DNA from: Polydactylus sextarius
Lineage: Eukaryota > Chordata > Actinopteri > Polynemidae
NCBI GenBank assembly: GCA_016801845.1
Contig: CM028927.1
Coordinates: 4,550,501-4,614,500, forward strand
Direction: 5' to 3'
DNA length: 64,000 bases
Shown here: positions 1 to 13,309 of the stretch, one piece after another
How positions within the stretch are numbered: the stretch's first letter is position 1
Layout of the letters: each line of letters begins with the position of its first letter
Position numbers and translations under genes: made by a program
Notes under the pieces: model-generated
Databases searched by the model: none
What the model was told of the DNA's origin: nothing
What the model saw: only the letters and a program-made list of their open reading frames with translations

Positions 1-1477
1 CGGGTCACACTGATACTGGGCTCATTAAAATAACTGGCCTCGTTTTCTAATTCATTTAATTCCAACGTCCTCATGAAAACACCTGAAGTCAGTGGCTTTG
101 TGGATCATATAAGACACCAGTGATAAATGTGATTTGTCACTTATTGTTTCTAAGGCCTGTTACATTTTATATGTGGTACACTGAGTCAGATTAACTGAGC
201 TCCTCTGTCAGTGAAACCCTGGATCTTTTCTATTGAATGGCCCTGAATCAGTGATCACCTTCCTGCCGACCCCGGCATACAACACGTACGGTCCTCTACT
301 GTTTGGCTTTATCTTCTATTAGTTGTTGTTGTTGATGCAGGGAAACATTTAATTGCAAAATCAGTTTTATCAGTTTTGAATTTACCTGTAGAAGCATTTC
401 TTTTGGCATAATGTTGACAATGTTGAAATAAACACATGGGAAGCAGAAACAGGAAGTGAAATTGATCGGAGATGAATTGAAGTCTTTTATTTTTTATTTT
501 TGTTTTTGTTTTGCTTACATCAATCCTGACCTTTTGCACATACTTGATATTTAACGGTCTTCAAAAAAGTAAAAGAAAATAATGCTGTTTGAATACTGCC
601 AGTTGATTGACAATTATGCATTGATTGAAAAAATAAGCTAATTTTGGAGGAAATAACTTTGTAATATTTATCTCTTGCAAGCTATGTTTAATAAAGGTTG
701 AAACATTTGCTTCCAAGTGTGACTTCATTAACCTTTTTGTAATAATATGAATTCAAAGGAACAAAGGATGGAGATAAAACTGATACAATCAATACCCTTC
801 ACCTCCTGGTGGATTTATCCTAAACCAACCACTAGGTGGCACACTGAGTCAAGGGTCCATTTTATCATAGGAGGCAGGGCACTGTTGAGATGTTGTTTCC
901 ATCTGGGTTTGACTCATGCTGTTTTCTAAAGGTGTAGAGGAACAAAACACCACATGTCACGGTCTCATTGAGGATCCAGGTCACCTGAACAGAAGGACAC
1001 AGTCATAAACAAATGACTGCTGCCTCCACCTCCATGTTTCGAAATCTTTCAATGGGGTGAAACTGTATTTCAGAGATGCCTCTAACAGCTCGTCATGTTT
1101 CTATGTGCGAGCTGCTGCCATAACCACGTGTAGATGCGACAAACAACAGCTGCTCTTCTTTATCATAATGACAATCATCAGCTAATAACTGATTCAATTT
1201 TAAAATCATCCCATAATAAAGATGTGTTTGTTTATTATGCAATAATAAAAGCAACAGTAACAGGTGTTAACTGAAAGTCACCACACCTACGATCACCACG
1301 TGGGAGATATTCACAGATTCAGAGACAGAACATGAACCTACACCTCAGCCACTCTAATACAGTCTTACAGTGTCTGAGCCAGAGACAACAGGAGGATGAA
1401 CTCATCTGCAAGGCTGAAACCATAATAGGACATAAACTGGAGAGGTTTGAGGAACAAGGGGTTGCTGAACAAACTGA

Positions 1478-1511
<34 letters not shown>

Positions 1512-2935
1512 GTGTGACTGTATTCTGCTGTAATACTGTGCTACAATAATTTCTATCTATCTATCTATCTATCTACACCGGTGTGTACTAATACAATCAC
1601 AGTTCACTGAGTCACTGAGTGTTTGATTGGATATCAGTGGTCGTCTGGTCGTCTGTGACAGGGAAATCCGATTTTAAAAAAGTCTTTATGGGCCTCAGTG
1701 TATCATGTAACTCAAGAGAATATACTATGACTATGATCGACTGCCATTACTACTGAGATCAGAGTGCAGCCCAGAGCGTTTCCTCCGTGGGGTCTGGGTT
1801 TGAACTTGTATATCATCCCTCATGTGTTTCCATGCTCATGGCCAGATGAAGGTAAAAGTTTCCTTGCCTCAAAGGCGTTTGCAGACATGCAGCCAACAAG
1901 CAGCTGCACCTCTGCAGCAAGAATTTAGATTACACAACACAATGGCAGTCATGTGACCCGCAAAGTGCAGTTGTAAACAGTTAGTTCAGGACAAAATGTT
2001 ACAGCGGGAGGAGCTTGCATGCAGTGGAACACAGTGGAACAGTTGAACGTGTAAAACGTGAAGTCAATGAACTGTTTATTTAAAGACTTCCTCAAGGACG
2101 AGCGGTCGACAGGTCAAGCACGCTGCACAACCTGGAAGTGACACGTCTGCAGATGAAGAGTGAAACATGTCAAACATGTACACATTGTACCAGCTATGAG
2201 AGCTACAACTGCAGACAGTGTTTAGAAGACAAAAGCAAACAGCTGCACATACAAACGCTGGGCACAGAGCTGATGATTAAACTATGCAGCTGATGATTGG
2301 CTGCAGTGAGAGCAAGGACACTGAATCAGACTGACTATAAGCAGCAGACATGTTGACAGACTCATGCAGTTTGAAAGCAGCTACATTTCCCTGCTGATGT
2401 CCTTGTGGTGAAGCTGTTTTTTGTTTGTTTTTTTAGTTGAAAGTACAGCCAGACATTCCTCTCACTTTCTCACCCGTTCTCACACGCCCTCACAAGAACA
2501 CACACATACGCAAGATCTGCACATCTGTCCAATCAGCAGCCGTCTGCTCCTGTCCCAGCAAGTTAGGTCTGTCAACAGAGCTGCACTCAGGTAAACAAGC
2601 TGTGCGTCCTGCTCGTCTCTGAGTGCTGGTGTTTTCGACCTGAGCGTGCACTTTGCTGATGTTTTTGTGAGGAGATATGCCCTGAGGTTAACACCTGTCA
2701 CAACTGTGCCGACATTTTCCTGATATGACACTGAGCCTCTGTATCACCTACTAACATGTTACCGAGTATCACTGTATTCACTAACGAATTACATCATAAA
2801 CCTACCTTATGATGTCATCCTCCTTTATCTGAGAGTCAGTGTATATATAGTGCATCTCATTAGGATGAGTTATCACAAACTGATGACTAATGACTAATAA
2901 TAATAATGCATTTATTTTATGGAAGAATCCATTAA
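1..2935. other. Gene-free stretch, left edge
   Basis: I see no exon chain, RNA gene or conserved protein fragment here on either strand. The short open frames lack splice context and resemble no family I know. It holds two small microsatellites (listed separately) and a CTCF-like motif near 829-840. Confidence 0.6.
1479..1510. repeat. CT/TA compound microsatellite
   Basis: A short CT run passes directly into a TA run. A TATC tetranucleotide run follows at about 1552-1575. Both are simple repeats with no sign of function. Confidence 0.9.
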
Positions 2936-2939
2936 AAGG

Positions 2940-3540
2940 ACTGGTTTAAAAGGGTGAGGGTGGGGCAGGGTGGGAAGGTAGGGTGTCTGACAGTCTGATG
3001 TGATTGAGGAGGGTGATCCAGAAGCAGCTACTGAAAATTCGGAGCTCAGTCTTGCTGATTCTTAGGGTGTTACTGCCAGACTGGTAGATGACAGGTAGGG
3101 GTGTGGGTGGGAAGGAGATCAGACAGAGTTGCAGATTTTGTATGAGAGAAATGTTTTGAAATCAATCCTGCTTTGGGCTGGGAGCCAGTCGAGACTGAGA
3201 ATGATTGGGGTGATGAAGTGGAGGTGGAGTTCTGGATGAGCTGATGTTTATTGTTGGCTTTGTTGGGTCAGCCATAGATGGCACTGTTGCAGTAGCAAAG
3301 TCTGGAGGAGGTGATGGGGGCATGGATAAGCATTTGGGTTGTGTTAAAAGACAAGGGAGGGTTGTTTTGTTGTTTTGGTGATGTAGGTAGGGAGGAGAGG
3401 GTGGGGACAAAGATGGGTCCAAGATTTTGTACATGAGTGGAGGAAGTGACGGCACCATAAATAGGGAATGAGAAGTTCTGGACAGAGCAGGACAGGAAGT
3501 TTGGGCCGACAAAATTGCTGATGCCTTTATGTTTCAATGT
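2940..3540 (-). mobile_element. Decayed L2-type LINE reverse transcriptase fragment
   Basis: Read on the minus strand, the two overlapping frames together match the C-terminal part of an L2/CR1-group reverse transcriptase. A segment like VQNLGPIF comes first. An HAPITSSRLCYCNS-like block follows, resembling the family's HAFI(T/S)SRLDYCN. Then comes DWLPAQSRIDFKT, resembling the family's HWLPV..RIDFK. The blocks are in the expected order but lie in different frames with stops, so this is a dead 3' fragment. The plus strand is unusually G-rich here. The L2 assignment rests on these motifs only. A related non-LTR clade remains possible. Confidence 0.65.
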
Positions 3541-3544
3541 CAGT

Positions 3545-6500
3545 GAGACTGGTGAATGTCACTTTATTACTGTGATGAAAACTAGCAAGTCTGGTTTCAA
3601 CTATCAGAAACAGTTTTAGGTGTCACTATATCCCCAAGACTGGGACACATTACTTTTCATATAAAAGACCTAAGAAAAATGTGCAGTCAAGCTATTCAAT
3701 AGTTGGAAACAATAACAGTTTGAACCGTCCACTTTCAGGATGACTAATAACCTTCTGTAAAGTGCTCAGCACTTATTCCTATTGACCTCCGTTCTGTAAG
3801 GTTCTGATCATTTGGAAACATCTGGTTTAAACTGGTTCTCTTCTTACCCATGTAACACTTAAGAATCTATGTGTCCTGTAACAACCACCTCTTCTTACAT
3901 GTTAACACTATTTCCTCTGGATGTTTCTCCTGGGTAACATTATCCAATGTCATGTTTCCTATCATTGTTATAATATTGACGCTCAGTTGTTCCTGCCCAT
4001 TACAGCTGCTGGTGTGCCAACTTAACTGAATTAACTGAAATGTCAAACTGGATGTTTAATGCTGTAAACTCTTCAGTCTGCTGACTCCCTGTTCCCTGTT
4101 CCGCTGGAGCCTTGTTTGTTAGTAACTTCAATTTTCATCATGTTTCTATCCATGTTGCTTCACACTGAATCAGTTTTGAGCTGTGGGTTTTAACAATATT
4201 AAGGACAAGTGACCACATCACTCTGATGCTTAGCATGTTTCAGAAGTCATTTTAAGTTCTTACTGCTGAACTTTCTCTGTGCTGCATGTGACCTTTTAGT
4301 CCCATACAAGTGAGAGCATAGCCTGATATCAACAGATGAAGGCCTGTTGTCAGTTCCTGAGGAAAACCAGAGGTGACTGAGCTTTGCAGTCTGAGCCTGA
4401 AGCTGTGGAAACCAGGTTAAATCTCTTCTTGAAACAGACTGTCATCTCAAAGCTTTTAGACTAATTTCATTCACTCCTGTCTCTCTGGTAACACTATTAA
4501 TTTTGTCTAAGTTATTTGTTTGATGTATTTAATTCCCTGAAGTATTTTCTTTCTTCTCTTTTTATCTACTTGTTTGATATTTAAATTTGATCAGATAAAT
4601 CAGGCCCACAGATCACAGTACATTTACTGTAAGAAATAGATTCAGTCTCTAGAGACAGATGTGTAACTGACTCATGTGAAGATGTACTGGGAACTAGTGT
4701 CTTGCGAAAATCACTGAAATACCAAAGTGAAAGTAGCTTCAGCGACAGAAAGTTCCTCCCATGTTTGGATAAAAAAAACAGTCTTCCTCCAGAGGCCTCC
4801 ATGCCTCAACTGCATGCCGCACGCATGTACAACGCCCTCAGCCAATCCCAGGATGCGTGGCCATAGACTGCAACCAATCAGAGCTCTGTGGGTTTGGGAT
4901 GAGTGTGATGAAGAGGGGAGTTTGTCGTTGAGAAATGATGAAGCAACAGAGCAAAAGTAGGGGGAAACCAGTCAAATTTTTGGCAAGTACGGTAATTGTG
5001 TTTCATGTTTTATTTATTCCCATCTGTTTAGACTGTGAACACCTTATACATACAAGGGTTAGACCAGGGACAGAGGAATTTCTGAAAACTACTGTGGCTC
5101 TCTGAGCTTCTGTTGGGTCAAATCACAGAAGCTGCTGTGTGTTATTCAAACAGCTTCTCAGTGGCAACATAATAGACAGGACTCATTAACCATGATCATG
5201 ACTCTGTATCAGCTCCACCTTAGATAAGGACTTTGTGTAAAAAGAGAGTTTGTAAAGCAGCAGTGTCTTTGAGGAGAGAGCAAACGTTATCTGAATACCT
5301 GATTCAATTAAAATACCTGCGGTGTGATGACTCTGCTTTCTTACGCATGGATTCAGATCACAGCTGAAGTGTTCAGTCTTCATAATTACAGAAACAATGA
5401 TGTTTCATCTTGACATCATCATCTCAGTATGTGACAGTTAAAGACGACTCATGGTGAAGATGGTACTCACTGCGAGTAGGTGAGTCATCACTTGGAGACA
5501 TCATCAATTACCACTGTTACATCCGCTTGGACATGCATTTACCTGCAGGAAGGCAGACTGCATCATGGAAGGTGTAGCGTTCTTCTGATGAAGTTTGTTT
5601 GACTTGAATCTGTCTTTTGACCATAGGAACATACCGTTTTGTCCAGACAAAGGCAACTCAAAATAAGTATACTGCATTCTGGGAATTATGCCAATATGTT
5701 AATAGGTCCAGTCTTTGACGTCAACACTAACAGACTTCTAGGCTTGTTTGAGGTCTTCCTAAGACTCTCTGAACCCTCTATGTTCCACTTTTCCAAAGTT
5801 AGCATTCATGCAGACTTTATCAAAGGGAATTACTGTTGCCACTATTCATAGCATTGTGAATGTGAAAACACTGGGAATACCAGGGGAAACCCAGAACCAG
5901 AAAAGTCAACATAACACTGAACAACTGAGTGGTAATGATTTTAACAAATCTCTCTTCCCTTTGTCTGGGACATGCTGATATCAGATAGTCGCTCCATTCA
6001 GTTCCTCAACCATGAGCAAAGTAAACTATGTCAAATAAAAAGTCCCAAACTTTCAGCGTCATCAGGGTCACATACGTCAAATTTCACATATGGCACCATG
6101 CGTGTAATCCCATTCATATCTTTATTGTTTGGAGCCACAGTTTTATGTCACAGTCACCAGATAATATTAATTCAGCCGATGAGAGTTGAGGATAATTCAG
6201 TAATAGTGTTCTCTCTGATAAGTTTAACGATAGTGAGATGAAGTATTTATCTCATAGTGTCTGAGGTGGTTTTAAAGATTAGAATCAGCCCAGTCCACAG
6301 TAAATATACGTAAACACATAAATGCTGTTTGGAGAAATAAAACATTACAGGTTAGGCTCTCTCTAACCAACTGTCCTGGGCTTCTTGTTTCTGTGTGAGA
6401 GTTTCCTCCTGCATGTTACTATAACTACAGAGGTTTCGTGTCAAGAGTTGAGCTCAGGCTCATGACCGGACTTGTTATGTTAGCACAATGAATTTCCTGT

Positions 6501-9500
6501 GGTGAGTCATAGACTTCTCTGAGAGAACAAACAGAGGATGAGCAAAGTGGTGCCTAGAGGAAACTTGTTCATTGGCTGAGAGTGTTCATGTGTGGGTGTG
6601 AACATGCAGCTCTTGAATGCTAACCCTCGTGAACACTTGTTTCAGCCAAAGAGAAGGCAAGTGCTCTACAGCCGCAGCCAATCAGGGCCGTGTCTGTGGC
6701 CAGAGTGAAGCGTACAGCATGCTGGTTTCATGACACAATGGTTATGATACTCTTGGCTGCATATACACTTTAAGTGTGAGAGCATGTTCTGTCAAGTTTA
6801 TTTCAAGAAGTTAGACAAAAACCTGAGTCATGAAGAAAATAAAAGGTGTTTCCCTCCAGCGTTACAAAATATTTAACAGGGATGTTGTGTCAAGTTAAGG
6901 TGAGCGCTGTTTGACCTATTAGAGCTAAAAATAGACATCCGTTAGATCGATACTGAAGTAGTAATAATGTCTCTCCTTACATCCCAGAACAGGCATACAT
7001 TACACGAAGGGTCTGATGTTACCTGTTTGCATCCACTATGTAAATACTATCCTCCTTTGGCCAGTGGAAACCAGCAGCTACGAGCCCTCATACCGATGAT
7101 ATCTGGTCCATTGCTTCTCATTAGGGGGAGTAGATCATTCTTACTGTTAAAACTATTTACTTTTCTTTTAATTCAGCTGTTTTCATCTGGCGAGACAGTG
7201 ACTCAACAAATGAGATAAGCAGAAAAAAACTCAATTCTGTAAATACTTGTTTGAATGATTTCCAAATGTGGTCCAAACAGAAAGTAAAAACAGTCAGCTG
7301 TCTCTCCCAGTGAAAATAAAACCCAGCAACCACAGTTTCCAGCTACACTCTGTTGTATATGTACATTTTTACTTAATTTTTATTTAACCCAACAGTCTTG
7401 TTGAGATGGAGAAGATTTCTACACAAACTTACAAAATGACAATTCCTCCACCAGTCTGAATGTGGAAGTGTCCTTGAGCAAGATACTGAACCGAAATCAA
7501 TGTGTGAGTGTGTGTATGTAACTTGTAAAGTGACCCGATGGCCACGAAGGCCACAGTAATGAAGTCTAAAGAGTCACAAGAATCATTAAAAATGAAACCA
7601 TAGACCGATGTTCTTGTTGTAGTTAAACTTCTATCTATCTTACAATTAGTCTATCAATTATAACCACAGTTGAATCAGGAAATAACAGATTTATATGTTG
7701 TATAACCCCACTGAGTAAACTCTTGTCATGCAGGTGGTCCATCAGGAGGAATTCTATACTTACAGATTACTGATGCTTATGTTGTTAATGAATATAGTCA
7801 ATATCTTTTACACATGCTACAGTTCACAGTAAAACATTTAAATAAAGAGCAAATAAACAATAATTAACTGTTGTCAGATGTATAAGTATAAGTGTAAATG
7901 TCAGTGCATAAGTTTAAAGAATGATAGCTCTTTGCCATATTTAGAAATATCAAATTGTAAATGTCAGCAACATGCTGTGTGAATGAGCGAGTGATGTGAT
8001 TACTTCACTGGTCAGCTGAATGCCATGTGACTGGAAAATGTGGAGTTTCCTCAGTGGTTGCTGTTCTGAATGGCACGAATAGCTTTGTCACCAGGGCATT
8101 TACATTATTGTCAAATTAATGTGTCACATCTACCAATTAGACAAACAACAGTCTTGTCTCAACAGCAGAGGATGCCTCAGCTTCAGCCCCTTCACTGGCA
8201 ACACACATGCAACAGGATGAGGATAATGTGATTCATATGAAACAAACTCCACAGGCTTCAGATCTCAACCCTGCTGAAAACTTGAGTGTTATGGAAGGAC
8301 ACTTTAGATTATTTAATGTATTGAAGTGTAGTTTTTTTGTTGAGAGGTTACTGTAGGTTGAGGCACAGGAAGTAGTGGGAAGATACACTGTGATATTGAT
8401 TACCTGAATGTGTGAGTTTGAAGAGTGAGAACAAGACATTGTTCATAACATGAGATGCTATTTTCAGGTCAGTACACAGATGAGTCAATGCACGTTTGTT
8501 CCTCTTATTGAAAGAACACAGAACACCAAAAGAACACGCATATGTGATGTTTCACTAGAAAGAGAAAAGACTCAGGCACTGTATCATAACTGTGAAAAAA
8601 TGTGACATAAAACTAGAAGTATTTTGGTGCATAAAGATATTTATTGCAGAATGTATCATTTTAGGTTTACAACAAGTCAACTAAAAGAAGGGAAAAGCTG
8701 CCGAAAACACAAAAACACAACTAAAAGTGAAACATGATGTTTTTGTGTTGGACTCTCTTACCTCACAAGCAATGCAACATTGAAAGTGGAAAAAAACTCA
8801 AAATCTTATGACTTATCTATTATCTGTTAAAACCCCATACTTAGCACATATTTGCAGCAACTCCCTTCTTCCTCTAAACAAGGCTGGCCTGAATTCCAAT
8901 GTGGTTGATGACTCAATCACATTTGGTCACTTTAGAGGAAGTTGAGTCTTGGACACCTTGTGTGTTTTTTTACACAAAGTTTGTTTTTTACAGTGGCCAT
9001 TAATCATTAGGATTATCTATCATTTGTGTTAATACATCAAGAGATGCTGAGACATCAATACGCTAGATGAGGCTCTGCAGCAGCAATCGAAACAGCACAT
9101 TTCACACAGGCTGCAATGCGGAGACACTCTCAGGACAGTACCAACCACCAAGTTGGTAACATTTATCTAGGAAGTTACTGAAGGACCTGGACGGTCTTAA
9201 AAACTGCAAAGATGCAAACGCCGTCTGTTTAAGACATGTTGTTTTAAAAGAGCAGCAGTCAATGATAAAGCATAACACAGTCACACAGTATTCTATACTA
9301 CTTCCAACCACTAGAGGGTCATTCGGATATTCTGGCTTCACCTTTGGTAGCTTTTATACCATCCATCTTTATTTACAGTCTGTCAGATAGTTGCGCTTTT
9401 ATGGTCCAGCCAGTACGTGTGTGTTTATGTGTTTGTAATGGAAGCTGAAAGCTGAGGTTTGAAATTTAAGCCTCTCTTCCATGTTAGTTGTTCTTGGAAA

Positions 9501-12230
9501 GCAGATGGACAGTGGATGTGTTGCATGTGTGCATGCCAGTCACTCAAACAGACTTTGACTGCTAATTTCTATTTGTTGACACTGGTGACTCCATACTTGA
9601 AAACTTTCCACACCCTTGCACAGTACTACGGCCTCACAACCTGCTCTGGTTCATATCAGTACGAGCTCTGATATGACAGAACTACTAGAAAACATGATAT
9701 TTCCTGCAGGTTTTTAGTTCTACATGATCATGATGGTAACTTCAAACTACTGCTGAGGATATTATAACATATAATTAGAAGTTGTTTTAGATATAACCAG
9801 ATTAAAACCTGCTGCTCTGCATGAACTTTCCTCTGATCCTTTTTTAAAGCCTTGGCGCAGCTCCTGACACTAAGTGATAAACACTTCCCTTATCTGGTGC
9901 TCTCAGCCCTGAGCAAACATCAACACTTTAGACGAGAGAACATACTTAGAAATGAAAAAGATGCAAAGGCCTGACAACAACAACACTGGTGACATTTATA
10001 CATTTTGCACCATGTCAACAAAAGGCTGAGTCCTGCTGCTAGCATGTTGGAGACAACAGCATTCTACACTCTCACACTTTACAAAAGCCCCTCAGATTCA
10101 AACAGGAAATGAGGTTGATGTCATTAATTGCTCTTTGGTATCTCCTTGAAAAACCAGATGCCCATCTCTTAGTGTAATCAGGGCACTTTTATATCTCTGG
10201 ACATGCACATGCATATGACACAGCTGTGGTCAGACCCAGGGTCCTGGACTTTCCAGTGGACTCCATTTCCTCCAGGTCACTGTCTGCTTGGCTGGCAGTT
10301 TATTCTACAAAGCAAGCAGCTCTCCGCCAGTTGATCACTCTAATTTCATACCAAGAGCAATATTAACATTACTGTCATCAGACAAGAGAATAAAACTGAC
10401 CCTGTGCAGTCCTGGTCTGGAAGAGCCCACGTCTGTGGACCATAAATGTCTCTGGCTACAACTGCCACTGTGAGCCTGGAGAGTAAAGTTACTTTTGCAG
10501 CAACATGCAACAAAAGATTTTTTGTCTGTTTGTAATTTAATGAACAGCGAGATGACGTTCGTTGGCTTTTTCCTGTAACTTGAAACCCCGTTCCTACATC
10601 AGTAGATCACACACAAAAAACTCAGATACACAGTGATGTTGAGATTAAAATACATGGAAAACAAGCGACTCGTTATAATACTACCATGACACCAAAGAAC
10701 TGTTTAATTAGATATATGTCATTATATGTTATTACGAGCTCAGTTACTCCCAGAAATATGAGCACAAACAGTGATAACACAGATGCAGTGAATTTCATTA
10801 GTTCTGCTAAAAGGATCAGAAACTGGATTCTGTTGAAGATGCAGAGGCAGTGACAGTCACATGTTTCTGTTCTGTAGAGTGATGTAGGCTGAAACCTACA
10901 CGTAACCTCAGAGAGGAACAGAACACACTGAAATACAAGCTGAAAGGTCCTGGCGGCAGCAGTGACAGGCAGGTTGTCTCTCTGTCACCTCTGTTCAGCT
11001 TCTGCTAACTACTACTAACCTGTGGATCTAATATGTGTGAGTAATACCATCACCCTGTCACCATCACAGATCAGGCTAAACAAAACTACACTGAGGCTGG
11101 AAGTTTCGCACCATTTAGATCATGTCATTATGATTAAATCACATGATATCACAGAATAAAAACAAAGTTGGATGTTGCATTTATCCTAATATCTGTCTTT
11201 TGTTGTCATATGAAGACACAGAAGGGTTAGGAGTGTGTTCTTAGTTTATCATAAATAATTGTATTAAGTTTGCTTTTTGTCTCAAGTTTACCCTTTTAAC
11301 ATTATATTTGCTCTATTTAAACAAACCCTTACACTGAGAATGGAAGGCTTGTAAATTGTAACTGCTTGTTAATCATTAGGGTAAAAGTATTTTTTAGATG
11401 GATGGCCTATCCAAGGATAGATGGATGATAGGTGGATAAATAAGTAATGAGCGATTATTTTATATATATAAAAAAGATGAAGATAGAATAAATAAATACT
11501 TGTCAAGTTAAATAAACCTAGTGGTTGAATTAATAAAAGGTGCTGGTGTTATTACTTCCTGTCTTAGTATTTCAATGTGTGTAGATACTTAACCAGTAAT
11601 CGAATGTGTTAAATTACAGATAAACAATCATGTTTCTGATAACCTTAAATAAAAATTCAGAAATGTCTCAACAGTCTGTTCTTTGTACCAAACAGTCTCC
11701 TCTTTGGTCATGGCTTGGAAGAAAGTGGCTCTTTGGGTGGGGTTGCATCACTTCCTGGGTTTGATAAGCAAGATGACCATGAGGCTGTGTAGGGCAGCAC
11801 TGGGTTGTTTCCTGGGTTTGTTTCCCGCAGCATTACAGCAATTACAGCAGTCACAATAATCCATCGTCTTTTGTCAAGGTGAAGTTCTGTAGTTTTTGCA
11901 GAAACGCACTCCTCACACATTCAGCACGACACAACCTCCATCTCCTCCTGGAGAACCCAGGTCTTTCCCAGAATGCAGGGGATGTGTAATCCATCAGGCA
12001 CTCTGGATGTTCCTCTGGATCCTCTCACAGCTGGACGTCAGCCCAAACAGATGACGGGAGACTCAAACCCACCGTCAGGGCTCATGTTTCTTAGATGCGC
12101 GGTCTTTCTGGGCATCTCGGTGACTAATATTTCAACTATGATGTGACAAATACAATCCAAAGTGTGTGGCACAGAGAGAAGTGAAAGTGTGTAAATGAGT
12201 CATTCCTGTTGAATTAGACACAACAGCACA
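3545..12230. other. Long gene-free stretch upstream of the txnip 3' end
   Basis: About 8.7 kb of AT-rich sequence without a recognisable coding exon, RNA gene or intact mobile element on either strand. The open frames are short, start and end at random and show no protein family. A small repeat-like segment near 7440-7580 resembles dispersed fish sequence but I could not define its ends. Distal regulatory elements could be present but cannot be seen by eye. Confidence 0.55.
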
Positions 12231-12254
12231 CATTTTTGTTATTTTTCAACTTTC

Positions 12255-12260
12255 TTTAAT
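12255..12260 (-). terminator. txnip: Candidate poly(A) signal of txnip
   Basis: On the minus strand this reads ATTAAA. It would give txnip a 3' untranslated region of about 1.05 kb beyond the stop at 13310, close to the length I remember for mammalian TXNIP. The call is inferred from position; no cleavage site is visible. Confidence 0.5.
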
Positions 12261-13309
12261 AGAAAAATAACCCATAGGGTTTCATACAAAAATACTTATA
12301 AGTATCAAGGATGCATTGCAAACATACTTCCTCATAAATCAGTCTTAAAACAGTAATCTCTTCGCTTCCTGAAAGAACAGCAGTTGTGAAACCACCACAG
12401 TGGAGATCTCACAGTGAAATATTGTCCAGGACAACTGCAGAGCAAACACAATTATTATTCTCCCATAAGGTGCACATTATCGGAGTGTATGTTCAGAGTG
12501 AAGTAGCTTGACAATCAAGTGTCAAGACATAACAGCCAATCATCAGCCTGGGATTTAGCTACATGTAATGTTCAGACAAGTTGGGAGTGTTTTATCTACA
12601 GGAAGTTTCACGCTCCATACCACATTGTTCAAATTCAACAGAAACTCTTATAGGCAGTAGTGGAGCAAAATGCAATGAAACAATCAAAAAAGTGCAATAA
12701 AATAAAATACAGGAATACACCACATTGCTCAAACACTGGAACAAAAGAAAACATGGATAAGATTCCATCTGCAGATTATTCTACACACTGTTGACTGTTG
12801 GTGTCAACAACATAAGCAACACAAACTGGACTTTTACATGTTAGTTGGTTCCTCTAGTAAAATCCCTCAAACAGGGTTTGACGGGAATGACAAAGCATCA
12901 TGAGGAAAAGACAAACCCCAGAAAAGCTAAATGTCACAGCATAGGGCTGGCTGCTACTACTGCGCTTGGCCCCTGTTACAAAAGTCAAGAAGTGGCTGTA
13001 AATGGACAGCAAGACCCCGACCCAAAAAACATGGGAGTGGGGGTCTCTGGAAGGGACAGCTTATTCAGAAATATGGACTGCAGATCACTGCAGTTCCACC
13101 TCCACATCTTTGACCTGAAGAGCACCAGGAGGAAGACTTGAGGATCAGCGTAAGTGACGAAGCGCAGTGAAGACAGCTGACAGAACAGTTCAGGCTTCTC
13201 CGTTCACCACGTCTCCTCTGGAGTTTGGACCTTCTGCTCCATTTTTTAAGTGCCTTATTAGATAAAGGGTCCCTGAGAGCTGAACCGCAGGTTCAGGCCC
13301 TGCTGGACT

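Noticed and set aside
7430..7580. Segment with GTGTCCTTGAGCAAGATACTGAA, common in fish genomes
   Set aside because: It looks like a dispersed repeat fragment, but no ends, inverted repeats or promoter boxes could be defined.
11708..11920. 70-codon minus-strand open frame with a hydrophobic middle
   Set aside because: No homology, no splice signals and no start context; likely chance.
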